NCBI RefSeq assembly: GCF_030268205.1
Contig: NZ_BSQF01000002.1
Coordinates: forward strand, 992,001-1,056,000
DNA length: 64,000 bases
Direction: 5' to 3'
Source of the DNA: Allomuricauda sp. NBRC 101325
Lineage (GTDB): Bacteria; Bacteroidota; Bacteroidia; Flavobacteriales; Flavobacteriaceae
Below are positions 1 through 8,229 of this stretch, in pieces. The translations under genes and the position numbers were made by a program. Within the stretch, counting starts at the first letter, position 1; the number at the start of each line of letters is the position of its first letter. Below the pieces are notes generated by a model. The model was given only the letters and a program-made list of their open reading frames with translations. It did not search any database and was not told the DNA's origin.

Positions 1-1634
1 ATCAGAACGGGAGTGAATTCCCCATGCAATTGAATATAATCCACTTTTATTTCTGGATATTCCCTGTCCAAAACGTTTAGGTCAGAAACAAAACTTTGGG
101 TCGCTTGCTCTCCTTCAGGGAAAACAGAGACAATTTTTAATTTTCGGGTATGTTCGTTGTTTCTGATGTACAGAAGCACTTTGTTCAATGCTGCCACATC
201 ATCTTTTTTGGTAAAGTAGACAAACTCTTGGTCATTGATCTTGTCAATAGTTTTATTGATGCCCTTGTACGATTTGACCAAGAAACGGTTCACAGGATCT
301 AAGAAATAGCGAATCAGACGTAGCAGTAATTTTAAAAGTGCGGTTCTGTTCAACATGACCAAAACCAAAGCGATGGTGGGAATAAAATATTCCATGAACA
401 CGGCCAAATAATCTGGATTCAAGATAATATTTCCAATCAATGCGGTGATCACGGCCAAAATGGCAATCAACAAAGAAAGCCATCCCGAGCGTTCTGGACG
501 TGGTAAATGTTTTCTGCGAACTTTCAGCAATATATTCCCGATACCAAAAAGTGCCATAACCGATAAAAAGGCAATAGTGTAGACGCCTGCCAAGGCTTCC
601 AGATTCCCTTCAGTAATTAACAAAATGGAAACACAGAGCATAAAAAACACAATGGCGATACGATAGGTACTACCATTTTTATTGCGTTTTAATAGAAATG
701 GAGGTAGGATCCTATCCAGGGTAATCCGTTCCACAAGCCCAGAAACTCCAACGAACGAGGTTAAAACAGCACCGCTCAATACAAGCACGGCATCAATGGA
801 CACCAAAAATGCCAACCAAGACCCGCTTACCTGATTCCCCATAATGGATAAAAGGGCTTCACTATTGGATTCTATTTCTGAAATGGGCAATACGGCTAAG
901 GCCAAAAATGCAATCAACGGATTAAATATGGTAACTACCACCCACATATTGCGCAGTGTTTTTGGAAAGACCCCTTTTTTCTGTTCTTCCACAAAATTCG
1001 CCGAACTTTCGAACCCACTGATGCCCAACATGGCGGCAGAAAATCCAAAGAAGAGAGCCATGGGCAAGGCCCCATGCTTTACAGGAAGTGCATTGTTTTC
1101 CGTAAACACCTTTAACCCGTGTTCAAATAGATAAATTCCAGCAAAGGAGGATAGTAAAATCAAAGAGCATAAGTGAAAAATAAATATACCTATTGCAACT
1201 TTGGAGGATTCCCCAATACCTATGATAACCAATCCCATAAATAGGGCCAAAAGACCAATGGTTGCCATAATCACGGGAAGGTGCGGGACAATGTTTTTTA
1301 AATAGGCCATGGCTTCGTTCGCAGAAATCACTGCTGTTGCCATATAAGACAAGAGTGTGAGTGCTGCGGCCAAAGATGCCATGCCCTTGCTTGTGGTATT
1401 TAATAAGGCGTTGTAGGCCCCTCCGTTCATCGGTAAAGCGCCAACGACCTCACCATAAATTTTTCTGAATAGGAAGAGGACGACTCCGACAATCAATAAT
1501 GAAATCCATGCATATTGGCCAGCGTGTAATACGGCCAAGGCGGATACGTACAGGCAAGAAGAACTGATATCGTTACCACTGATGGATGTAGAGGCCAACT
1601 CTCCGAGTTTTGCTCTTAGTTTTTGTGGTTCCAT
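1..1634 (-). CDS. APC-family amino acid permease (3' end outside window)
   Basis: The minus strand is open from an ATG at 1634 to the window edge, giving at least 544 codons with no stop. The N-terminal part has the look of an APC superfamily transporter: a short cytoplasmic start (MEPQKLRAKLGELAS), then a run of hydrophobic helices with small and aromatic residues, including a GALPMNGGAYNALLNT stretch typical of helices 1 to 3 in amino acid permeases. The last ~130 visible residues are hydrophilic and read as a cytoplasmic C-terminal domain (for example KKDDVAALNKVLLYIRNN), an extension seen in some bacterial APC transporters. It should import an amino acid or amine across the inner membrane; the substrate cannot be read from sequence. 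The C-terminus is missing. Confidence 0.8.
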   Translation of the reverse strand, partial: MEPQKLRAKLGELASTSISGNDISSSCLYVSALAVLHAGQYAWISLLIVGVVLFLFRKIYGEVVGALPMNGGAYNALLNTTSKGMASLAAALTLLSYMATAVISANEAMAYLKNIVPHLPVIMATIGLLALFMGLVIIGIGESSKVAIGIFIFHLCSLILLSSFAGIYLFEHGLKVFTENNALPVKHGALPMALFFGFSAAMLGISGFESSANFVEEQKKGVFPKTLRNMWVVVTIFNPLIAFLALAVLPISEIESNSEALLSIMGNQVSGSWLAFLVSIDAVLVLSGAVLTSFVGVSGLVERITLDRILPPFLLKRNKNGSTYRIAIVFFMLCVSILLITEGNLEALAGVYTIAFLSVMALFGIGNILLKVRRKHLPRPERSGWLSLLIAILAVITALIGNIILNPDYLAVFMEYFIPTIALVLVMLNRTALLKLLLRLIRYFLDPVNRFLVKSYKGINKTIDKINDQEFVYFTKKDDVAALNKVLLYIRNNEHTRKLKIVSVFPEGEQATQSFVSDLNVLDREYPEIKVDYIQLHGEFTPVL

Positions 1635-1687
1635 GAATGCTGGTTTATAAAACCGACATCTAAGGTAGGGCAAACGTCCAAAAATTC

Positions 1688-1695
1688 TAAATTTG
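1688..1695 (+). promoter_or_regulatory. Candidate -7 promoter element
   Basis: TAAATTTG matches the Bacteroidota -7 consensus TAnnTTTG and lies 22 bases before the ATG at 1718. No clear TTTG -33 element is visible about 20 bases upstream, so this rests on one motif. Confidence 0.35.
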
Positions 1696-1717
1696 AGGAC
1701 ATAAAATAATTTTATAC

Positions 1718-2245
1718 ATGAAAATATTAGGCATTGGCTCTAGAATAGACCATCCAGAATTTGGTAAGGGGGTGGTAACCAACGTTTCATCCAAACATTA
1801 TTGGGTAACCTTTTTAGAGAATGGTTTGGAGACAATAGATTTGGATGCTGAATTTGAAGTGATAGAAGGTGTAGAAGACGAAGTGGACAGCGTTAGTTTT
1901 TTTGATGTGGAGCGTTCATTGGTAAAGATATTGGAAAAGTGGAGCGATTCGCATGAGAAAGTTGCTATAGCCGATAAATGGAGAGGTGGAAAATTGGTTT
2001 TGGAACCTGGTGACGCTACCGCCAGTAAAGAAATGCCCATTGATACCTTTTTTCATAAAATCGTGATGGTGCGCGACCGTATCCGAGTGATGGAACAAAA
2101 GATAAACAGCAGTAATAATTTGGACGACCAAGAAAAGGTGGACCTGCAACAATACATTACCCGAATCTATGGCAGTTTGACCAGTTTTAATGTACTGTTC
2201 AAAACCAAAAGTGATCACTTTGTTGGGGAGAAGGGTAAGGGGTAG
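1718..2245 (+). CDS. Conserved hypothetical protein, Tudor/KOW-like N-terminus
   Basis: A 175-residue soluble protein with no signal peptide or membrane segment. The first ~45 residues (GSRIDHPEFGKGVVTNVS...YWVTFLENG) have the short beta-barrel pattern of Tudor-like domains found at the C-termini of some DNA helicases: a G-x-H-P-x-F-G-x-G-x-V turn followed by strands. Residues ~60 to 160 are charged and mostly helical. It appears to be a conserved Bacteroidota protein of unknown function. It is transcribed away from the permease and converges on the DUF4130 gene with one base between them. A nucleic-acid-associated role is only a guess from the N-terminal fold pattern. Confidence 0.6.
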   Translation: MKILGIGSRIDHPEFGKGVVTNVSSKHYWVTFLENGLETIDLDAEFEVIEGVEDEVDSVSFFDVERSLVKILEKWSDSHEKVAIADKWRGGKLVLEPGDATASKEMPIDTFFHKIVMVRDRIRVMEQKINSSNNLDDQEKVDLQQYITRIYGSLTSFNVLFKTKSDHFVGEKGKG

Positions 2246-2246
2246 T

Positions 2247-2963
2247 TTAAACCGCTTCTTTTTGTTCGCTAAAACTCCTATGGTATCTGTTATTGCTTTT
2301 TGGTGTGTGCAATTTTGATTTTATCAATTCTTTTAGAATGGTGTTTTTAACTGATTTTTTATCCAAAGATATTATTTCGGATAGGGTCACCATTTCCATT
2401 TGTCCTGAAGAGTAATAAATACCATAATTGCGTTTGGCATCAAAAATTAGCCATTGTTGGTCCGTGAAACGATTTCTATAATGCTTGGAGATGAGCGGAA
2501 GTACATTAAAATTAGGTTTGATCTGCGCAAAATGGATACAGTCTTTGGTTTTTGAAAAACGTAAATGATTCTCTAGGAAATGTTTTTCGTTCCTAACCTT
2601 TTTAGATAATTGTTCCATATATGCTACAGAACCATCGGAATAATCCAAAGTATTTCCATTTTTAGTGAGCATCAATTTTTGAATATACGTGTACAATATC
2701 ATTTCAATGCCTTCGGTTTCACTCAAAAAGGCAAAATAAATATAGGAAATGGCATTATAGCTCATGTTTCGAATTCCGTTCCAAACCCGTTTGGCATTTT
2801 CAATGTGTGTGAAAATGGTCTGGGTGTCCGAAAACAATTCATTTTGACTTTGATTGTTCTTTTGAATATCGGCCACTGTCAATTTTTCATCAAAAGCGAC
2901 ATAAACGGCAGTAAGAAAACCATTGAAACTGCCATCATAAATAAGGGTTGTTGAGGATTCCAT
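2247..2963 (-). CDS. DUF4130 / TIGR03915-like probable DNA metabolism protein
   Basis: The start was placed at the ATG at 2963 (MESSTTLIYDGSFNGFLTAV), giving 238 residues. The longer open frame upstream would run through the operator region into the divergent repressor gene. The opening YDGSFNGFLTAVYVAF is the signature of the family annotated as 'probable DNA metabolism protein', which in many bacteria sits beside a radical-SAM DNA repair/modification protein (TIGR03916). That partner is not next to it here. It stands back to back with a LexA-like repressor, and the 175 bases between them hold four matching palindromes, so the gene is probably under control of that repressor and may be DNA-damage inducible. 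Family membership is fairly sure; biochemical activity is unknown. Confidence 0.75.
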   Translation of the reverse strand: MESSTTLIYDGSFNGFLTAVYVAFDEKLTVADIQKNNQSQNELFSDTQTIFTHIENAKRVWNGIRNMSYNAISYIYFAFLSETEGIEMILYTYIQKLMLTKNGNTLDYSDGSVAYMEQLSKKVRNEKHFLENHLRFSKTKDCIHFAQIKPNFNVLPLISKHYRNRFTDQQWLIFDAKRNYGIYYSSGQMEMVTLSEIISLDKKSVKNTILKELIKSKLHTPKSNNRYHRSFSEQKEAV

Positions 2964-2996
2964 AATGAGCAAATATTTTATTGACACAATTGAATT

Positions 2997-3073
2997 TGGA
3001 AATAATCCAATCAAAAATATGGAAAATATCCAAATAATGGAAATAATCCATAAATATTTTTGGAAATAATCCA
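2997..3073. promoter_or_regulatory. Four-copy operator array (TGGA-N5-TCCA)
   Basis: Four 13-bp palindromes with identical half-sites occur at 2997-3009, 3020-3032, 3038-3050 and 3061-3073. Three read TGGAAATAATCCA and one reads TGGAAAATATCCA. Start-to-start spacings are 23, 18 and 23, so the array is itself symmetric. The last copy overlaps the putative -33 element of the repressor gene, and the first copy lies just upstream of the divergent DUF4130 gene. This is the arrangement expected for a dimeric repressor controlling both promoters; binding by the adjacent LexA-like protein is inferred. Confidence 0.75.
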
Positions 3074-3088
3074 AAACACCTATATTTG
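3059..3088 (+). promoter_or_regulatory. Promoter of the LexA-like repressor gene
   Basis: TTTG at 3059-3062 and TATATTTG at 3081-3088 are separated by 18 bases, a good match to the Bacteroidota TTTG / TAnnTTTG promoter. Operator copy four overlaps the -33 element, which predicts autorepression. The repressor ATG follows 50 bases downstream. Confidence 0.6.
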
Positions 3089-3138
3089 ATAATGGATTGT
3101 CAACTTGATACGTTCGATTTGACTTTATCAATTGGAAG

Positions 3139-3894
3139 ATGGAAAATGAAATAACCTTAAAAAGATTCACAGACCTCCGTAGGGAACTCGGCTACACACA
3201 AACGGATTTTGCCGATTTGCTGGGCGTGAAAAATACTACTGCTGATATTGAGCGAGGGAGAACTAAGCTTTCGGGCAAAGTGGTGGCTGAACTTCTGAAA
3301 CAATTTAAGATTAACCCATTGTGGTTGTTCGGTGAAAGTGACCAGAAGCATTTGGACACCTCCAAAACAAGTGTGATTCCAAAGGTGGTTACGGTTGATA
3401 ATTCCGATAATGACAACATGGTAATGGTAAATGCCAAAGCCGCTGCTGGATATCCACAAAATATTGCTGATACTAGTTGGTATCAACAATTACCGGCGTT
3501 TGATATGCCCATTCCAGAATTCCGAAATGCAACTTATCGTGGGTTTCAAGTGGAAGGGGATAGTATGTTGCCCAATTTAAGACCCAATGATTGGGTGTTG
3601 GCCCGTGCCATTGAGCACATTGATCATGTAAGTGCCAATAAAATGTATGTGGTGGTGCTTCAGGATTCAGTAATGGTAAAGAAAATTGAGCGCAAGCCCA
3701 ATTCCAATAATATTACCTTGGTTTCATTAAATGAGACCTATCCTCCCTACGAAATCAAACCCTTTCAAATCCAAGAAATTTGGGAGGTAAGCAGCAAATT
3801 GACTTTTAATGTGGATGCCACAACCGAAACAGGTTTGCTAAAGCAATTGCAGCAGTCCATGGACGAGCTGAAAAGACAAATTGCCGGTCAATAG
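3139..3894 (+). CDS. LexA-like transcriptional repressor (XRE HTH + S24 peptidase)
   Basis: 251 residues. Residues ~4-60 form an XRE/Cro-type helix-turn-helix (LRRELGYTQTDFADLLGV...DIERG). Residues ~95-225 form an S24 LexA/UmuD-type domain: Ala-Gly at 103-104 (AKAAAGYP) is a plausible self-cleavage site, Ser142 in GDSM the nucleophile and Lys181 in VMVKKIE the general base. The protein therefore has all parts of a self-cleaving, damage-responsive repressor. It is not canonical LexA, whose winged helix is different; it resembles phage CI-like and Bacteroidota LexA-family regulators. The divergent DUF4130 gene and the four operators make local SOS-like control likely. Whether it governs other loci cannot be told from this window. 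Confidence 0.85.
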   Translation: MENEITLKRFTDLRRELGYTQTDFADLLGVKNTTADIERGRTKLSGKVVAELLKQFKINPLWLFGESDQKHLDTSKTSVIPKVVTVDNSDNDNMVMVNAKAAAGYPQNIADTSWYQQLPAFDMPIPEFRNATYRGFQVEGDSMLPNLRPNDWVLARAIEHIDHVSANKMYVVVLQDSVMVKKIERKPNSNNITLVSLNETYPPYEIKPFQIQEIWEVSSKLTFNVDATTETGLLKQLQQSMDELKRQIAGQ

Positions 3895-3897
3895 GAG

Positions 3898-4893
3898 TTA
3901 AAAACCTACCCCTTTTGTCTTGGTTTGAATGCGCATAAGGTAATTGTGTGCGGTCATATACAGTACGGAGCCGTCATTGCCCCATGTGCAATTGGCGGTA
4001 CGTTGGCCAGTTTCTATCCGTCCCAATAACTTTCCTTTTGGTGTGATGACCAAAATACCACTAGGGCCTGTTGAGAAAATAGTTCCGTCAACGGCGATTT
4101 TAATTCCATCTAAAGAACCGATTAGCCCTTCATTTTGTAATTCGGAAGCATCAAAAAAGATATGACCCTTATCCAAAGTGCCATCGCTTTGAATGGTGTA
4201 GGCCATAATATAAGGTGCGTTGGAATCGGATTGGTTTACGTAGAGTTTTTTTTCATCTGGAGATAGGGCTACGCCATTGGGCCTTGAAAGATTACTGACG
4301 ACCATAGTTACGTTGCCGTCTGGGTCGATTTTATAAACTCCAAACTCTTCAATTTCTCGTGAAGCATCATCTTGTTGTTTGGGCAAACCATAGGGAGGAT
4401 CCGTGAAATAGTAAGTACCATTTGAAGCTTGTACAATATCGTTGGGACTATTGAAGCGTTTGCCCTCCCAAGTATCCGCTACCGTTACCTTTCCACCTTG
4501 GGTCAATGGCATGCGCGAAATTCTTCGGTCGCCATGTTCACAGGCCACCAACTCACCATCATTGTTGATGATCAATCCATTGCTGCCTGGTTCATTGCTG
4601 TAAGGTAAAATGCCTGTATAGCCAGATGGTTTTAAAAAAGATGATATTCCCTCCGCATCCTTCCATTTAAAGATGGTGTTCTGGGGCGCATCCGAAAACA
4701 ATAGATATCCACTTTCCTTGACCCAAACTGGGCCTTCCGACCAAATAAATCCATCGGCTAATACTTCGATTTTAGCACCTTTATCCACATAATCAAAGAA
4801 TGCATTATCCAAGGCCACTAAATTTCCTGTGGTTTGTTGTTGGCTAAATCCACTTAAGGAAATACTGAACAGGAGAAGGGTTAAGTTTTTCAT
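3898..4893 (-). CDS. SMP-30/gluconolactonase family protein, exported
   Basis: The ATG at 4893 was chosen because it begins a signal peptide (MKNLTLLLFSISLSGFSQQQ); a longer frame adds only 14 unlikely residues and runs into the upstream gene. The mature protein has the six-bladed beta-propeller pattern of the SMP-30/gluconolactonase/LRE family: WSEGPVW near the start, NGLIINNDGELVACEHGDRR in the middle, then SPNDIVQASNGTYYFTDPPYG and SRPNGVALSPDEKKLYVNQS. The acidic and Asn residues of these motifs normally bind a divalent metal. The likely role is hydrolysis of a sugar lactone or related ester in the periplasm. It follows the ATP-grasp gene on the same strand and may be co-transcribed with it. 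Confidence 0.85.
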   Translation of the reverse strand: MKNLTLLLFSISLSGFSQQQTTGNLVALDNAFFDYVDKGAKIEVLADGFIWSEGPVWVKESGYLLFSDAPQNTIFKWKDAEGISSFLKPSGYTGILPYSNEPGSNGLIINNDGELVACEHGDRRISRMPLTQGGKVTVADTWEGKRFNSPNDIVQASNGTYYFTDPPYGLPKQQDDASREIEEFGVYKIDPDGNVTMVVSNLSRPNGVALSPDEKKLYVNQSDSNAPYIMAYTIQSDGTLDKGHIFFDASELQNEGLIGSLDGIKIAVDGTIFSTGPSGILVITPKGKLLGRIETGQRTANCTWGNDGSVLYMTAHNYLMRIQTKTKGVGF

Positions 4894-4931
4894 TTTGAAA
4901 TATTTATATAAATATAAAAATATCATTAAAT

Positions 4932-5861
4932 TCAATGGCGTTCATCAAAACTGCATGTTGCTCTAATCCCTTTAGCCAAAATATCGGCAGCATTTGGGTT
5001 TAAACGAAACCATAGTTCGGGTTCAAAAATCTCCAATTCTGCCAAAGCCCAATTGCCATCATTGTCCTTAAAAATGTCCACCCTGGCGTAGACCGGCAAT
5101 TCAGGGGCTGAGCGCACCACCTTTTGTGCAAATGCAATCTGTGTTTCATCAGGAGTGTACTCGTGAACGGTACCACCAAAATCATCCTGAACCCTAAAAT
5201 CACCCTTTTTGGCTATCTTGAGTACAGCATGGGTAAACTCGCCGTTGAAAACCATCATGGAAATTTCCCCTTCCGAAACAATGTGATGCTGAAATTCTTG
5301 TAGCATCATTGCTTCTTCGTTTACCAAAGCTTGAAAAATGGCTTCGTGGTCAGAAATTGTCTCACTTTTGATTTTATAAGTATGTCGTGCCGCCCCAGAA
5401 ACACAAGGCTTCAAAATGTAGGTGTCTACAGTAAAACCATGCTCCGATTTTGCATATTCGATGGCAGCAAGGAGAGTTGTTTTTGAACCTTTTTCCACAA
5501 AAACAGTCTTTGGAATAGTTACCCCTGCATTGGATAGGTCTTGTAAATAATGCTTATCGATATTCCAATAAATAAGCTCCTTGGAATTGATGAACTTGGT
5601 TTGCTTGGATGCTTTTTCCAACCATTCGGAGAATTCCGCATAGCGGTCAAAATAGTCCCATGTGGTTCGGAACAAAGCATACTTGGTAGAGGACCAATCA
5701 AAATTTGGGTCATCCCAAGATATACGGGTTACCTTCAACCCTTTATTTTTTAATGCCTCCAAAACCAATTGGTCTTCTCGAAGCACATTTTGAATATAGG
5801 GTGTATTTTTTTCTGGGGCCACGTAACGGTGGTCCGTTAAAACAACAACATCAAATTTCAT
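4932..5861 (-). CDS. ATP-grasp domain protein (RimK/glutathione synthase-like)
   Basis: 309 residues, soluble. The N-terminal ~95 residues form a Rossmann-like pre-ATP-grasp domain (VVVLTDHRYV..., ...ALFRTTWDYF). A central ATP-grasp fold follows, with DTYILKPCVSGAARHTYKI as the ATP-binding strand and glycine loop, EEAMMLQEFQ as the hinge, and VYARVDIF...LAELEIFEPELWFRLNPNAA as the metal-binding end. This resembles the stand-alone COG0189-type ligases, including the DcsG-like group, that join a carboxylate to an amine through an acyl phosphate. The substrate is unknown. It lies between ggt and the lactonase on the same strand, 10 bases after ggt, so an operon with gamma-glutamyl-compound metabolism is possible but not shown. 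Confidence 0.75.
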   Translation of the reverse strand: MKFDVVVLTDHRYVAPEKNTPYIQNVLREDQLVLEALKNKGLKVTRISWDDPNFDWSSTKYALFRTTWDYFDRYAEFSEWLEKASKQTKFINSKELIYWNIDKHYLQDLSNAGVTIPKTVFVEKGSKTTLLAAIEYAKSEHGFTVDTYILKPCVSGAARHTYKIKSETISDHEAIFQALVNEEAMMLQEFQHHIVSEGEISMMVFNGEFTHAVLKIAKKGDFRVQDDFGGTVHEYTPDETQIAFAQKVVRSAPELPVYARVDIFKDNDGNWALAELEIFEPELWFRLNPNAADILAKGIRATCSFDERH

Positions 5862-5871
5862 TTGCTAATAA

Positions 5872-7557
5872 TTAAAATCCAACGGCAGTATCGTCGCCGC
5901 GTTTGTCTGCACCACCTTCCAGTTTACCATTGGGCAGCACACGAATGGCGTCGACTTTTCCGATTATGGGTGTACGCTCTTCGTTAATAATGTACCCTTT
6001 GGATTTAAGTTCTTCAATCAATGCTTTGGAAAAACCGTCGGGTTCAAAAACCACAGCATCCGGTAACCATTGATGGTGGAATCTTGGTGCATTTACAGCT
6101 TCTTGCATGCTCAAGTTGAACTCGTACACATTCAAAATGGTCTGGGCGACGGCAGTGATAATGGTTGAACCTCCGGGAGTTCCCACAACCATGTAAAGTT
6201 TCCCGTCCTTTTCCACAATGGTTGGCGTCATGCTGCTCAACATTCGCTTTTCGGGCTCAATGCTGTTGGCTTCGGCACCGATAAGTCCAAACATATTGGG
6301 AACGCCGGGCTTGGAACTAAAATCGTCCATTTCGTTGTTCAAAAAGATGCCCAACTCCTCACAGAATAGTTTGGAACCGTATCCGCCATTTAGGGTAGAG
6401 GTAACAGAAACAGCATTCCCTTCACTGTCTACAATGGAGAAGTGGGTAGTTTGGTCACTTTCAATAATTTCAACCTCGCCATGGCTTACATCGGAAGACA
6501 AAGTAGCCTTGTCAAAAGAGAAATTAGCCATTCTGTCTTGAATGTAATCATCACTCAAAAGTACATCGTAAGGAATGTCCACAAAATCGGGATCACCCAA
6601 AAAGAAGTTTCTATCCGCATAGGCCCTGCGTGATGCTTCAGTGAACAATTGAATGGTTTTAGTTGAATTATGTCCAAATTTAGATACATCATAAGGTTCC
6701 ATCATTTTAAATATCTGGTTGATGGTCACTCCGCCACTACTCGGTGGGCTCATGGAAATCACTTTAATATCCTTATAATTGAAAACGATTGGGTCTCTCC
6801 AGACTGCTTCGTATTTTTCCAAATCTTCTTCGGTGATCAGACCACCTTTTTCTTGAACGTATGCAGCCAATTTTTGGGCCACTTCGCCTTTGTAGAAACC
6901 ATCCCTGCCTTCTTCCATAATTTTTTGAAGGGTTTTGGCATAGTTTGGATATTTAATGGTGTCGCCAACTTTATATGCAATGGCAAACTTGGTGCTGTCG
7001 CCATTGGCCTCAATAAAACGCTCGCGGGTTCTTTCCAAACGCCCCGCTTGCTTTTCGGTAACCACGACACCTTTGTTGGCAAGGGCGATAATGGGCTCTA
7101 TGATTTCCTTTAAAGGAAGTTTTCCAAATTTCTTGTGTACTTCCAGAACCCCAGCAACGGTTCCCGGTACTCCCACAGCTGTACCTCCAGAAGTGCTCAA
7201 ACCAGGTATAACATTGCCCAAGGAATCCAAATACATGTCTTTGTGGGCAGCAAGGGGGGCTTTTTCACGATAATCGATTCCTCCAACTTCGCCATTGTTT
7301 TTTCGATAAACCATAAATCCACCACCACCAACACTACCTGCGAATGGATAGGCAACTACCAATGTCAATTCTGTGGCAACCATGGCATCGAAGGCATTTC
7401 CTCCTTTTTTCATGATGTCAACAGCCAATTGTGAAGCTTCCTGACGAGCAGAAACCACCATCGCTTTTTCGGCAACCAGTCCTGTAGGTTCGGCTGGTTT
7501 TTGTTTACAATTAACAAATAATAAGATAAGGGGCAGAAGCAATATTAGTCTTCGCAT
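5872..7557 (-). CDS. ggt: Gamma-glutamyltransferase lipoprotein
   Basis: 561 residues, close to the usual length for bacterial GGT precursors. The N-terminus is a lipoprotein signal (LILLFVNC, lipid Cys at 17). The autoprocessing site is clear: QTTHFSIVD around residues 369-377, where Thr370 would become the new N-terminal nucleophile of the small subunit. Family motifs GGNAFDAMVA, VGGGGFMV, GVPGTVAG, SPPSSGGV and the lid region GTPGGSTIIT are all present. It cleaves or transfers the gamma-glutamyl group of glutathione and related peptides outside the inner membrane. Its start overlaps the end of the ACP phosphodiesterase-like gene by 13 bases, which indicates translational coupling. Confidence 0.95.
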   Translation of the reverse strand: MRRLILLLPLILLFVNCKQKPAEPTGLVAEKAMVVSARQEASQLAVDIMKKGGNAFDAMVATELTLVVAYPFAGSVGGGGFMVYRKNNGEVGGIDYREKAPLAAHKDMYLDSLGNVIPGLSTSGGTAVGVPGTVAGVLEVHKKFGKLPLKEIIEPIIALANKGVVVTEKQAGRLERTRERFIEANGDSTKFAIAYKVGDTIKYPNYAKTLQKIMEEGRDGFYKGEVAQKLAAYVQEKGGLITEEDLEKYEAVWRDPIVFNYKDIKVISMSPPSSGGVTINQIFKMMEPYDVSKFGHNSTKTIQLFTEASRRAYADRNFFLGDPDFVDIPYDVLLSDDYIQDRMANFSFDKATLSSDVSHGEVEIIESDQTTHFSIVDSEGNAVSVTSTLNGGYGSKLFCEELGIFLNNEMDDFSSKPGVPNMFGLIGAEANSIEPEKRMLSSMTPTIVEKDGKLYMVVGTPGGSTIITAVAQTILNVYEFNLSMQEAVNAPRFHHQWLPDAVVFEPDGFSKALIEELKSKGYIINEERTPIIGKVDAIRVLPNGKLEGGADKRGDDTAVGF

Positions 7558-8138
7558 AGGGAAATAAATTTTTGGTTGGAAAAGGTAATTAATTCTTTAA
7601 AAAATGAAGTGAATTCATTTTCGAAATCTGTATAGTGTTCTTCAAGGTCCAAAATGGCAAAATTCATTTTGGATTTATTCTCGGTTCGGCGGTTCATACC
7701 GTTGAGTACGCGTTCAATACCTGCTAAATTGGCATAATTGAGCAACCAATTGTCCGCCATCATATAGGGCATCATCCGTTTGGTGGCCATGGGCAGGATT
7801 TCATAATTGTCTTCCAAAAGAGCATAAAAATTCTCCACATACTCATCAAGAGGTATATCGCTATAATCTCCCCAGTTTTTGGCCAGAAAATGATCGTAAT
7901 AAATATCCACGATCACACGGCTGTAATGGCTGTAGTTTTTATGTAATCGCTTACTGCTCTGCCGCACGGTGGGGTGTGCGTCGGTAAAGGTGTCGATTTC
8001 ACGATGCAACAAAATGCCTTTTTGAATTCGTTCTGGCAAGTGTTTGTATTTGTTCCCACGAATATGGTCTGCAAAGAAATTCCCCAAAGTAATTTCCTTA
8101 TCATCAAACGAAAGATAGATGTGTGCTAAGAAGTTCAT
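7545..8138 (-). CDS. Acyl carrier protein phosphodiesterase-like (DUF479)
   Basis: 197 residues, the usual AcpH length (about 190). The opening MNFLAHIYLS and the following LGNFFADHIRG, GILLHREIDTFTDAHP and YYDHFLAKNW motifs are those of the ACP phosphodiesterase/DUF479 family, whose conserved His and Asp residues sit in an HD-like helical fold. The E. coli member removes 4'-phosphopantetheine from ACP; members in Bacteroidota are assumed to do the same but are largely untested. It overlaps the start of ggt by 13 bases and is divergent from glmM. Confidence 0.85.
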   Translation of the reverse strand: MNFLAHIYLSFDDKEITLGNFFADHIRGNKYKHLPERIQKGILLHREIDTFTDAHPTVRQSSKRLHKNYSHYSRVIVDIYYDHFLAKNWGDYSDIPLDEYVENFYALLEDNYEILPMATKRMMPYMMADNWLLNYANLAGIERVLNGMNRRTENKSKMNFAILDLEEHYTDFENEFTSFFKELITFSNQKFISLCED

Positions 8139-8201
8139 CGGGGCAAATTCCTTTTCTGTCGAAATTTACAAATTCAAAACATGGAATCGATTATGCCCGT
8201 T

Positions 8202-8209
8202 TATATTTG
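8202..8209 (+). promoter_or_regulatory. -7 promoter element of glmM
   Basis: TATATTTG is an exact TAnnTTTG match lying 20 bases before the ATG at 8230. It places the transcription start after the upstream in-frame codons of the longer open frame, which supports 8230 as the true start codon. Confidence 0.55.
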
Positions 8210-8229
8210 CAAAAACTTTTTCAACAATT

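Noticed and set aside
6670..7113. 147-codon open frame opposite ggt
   Set aside because: Shadow of the ggt gene with no domain of its own; the ggt motifs are intact across this stretch.
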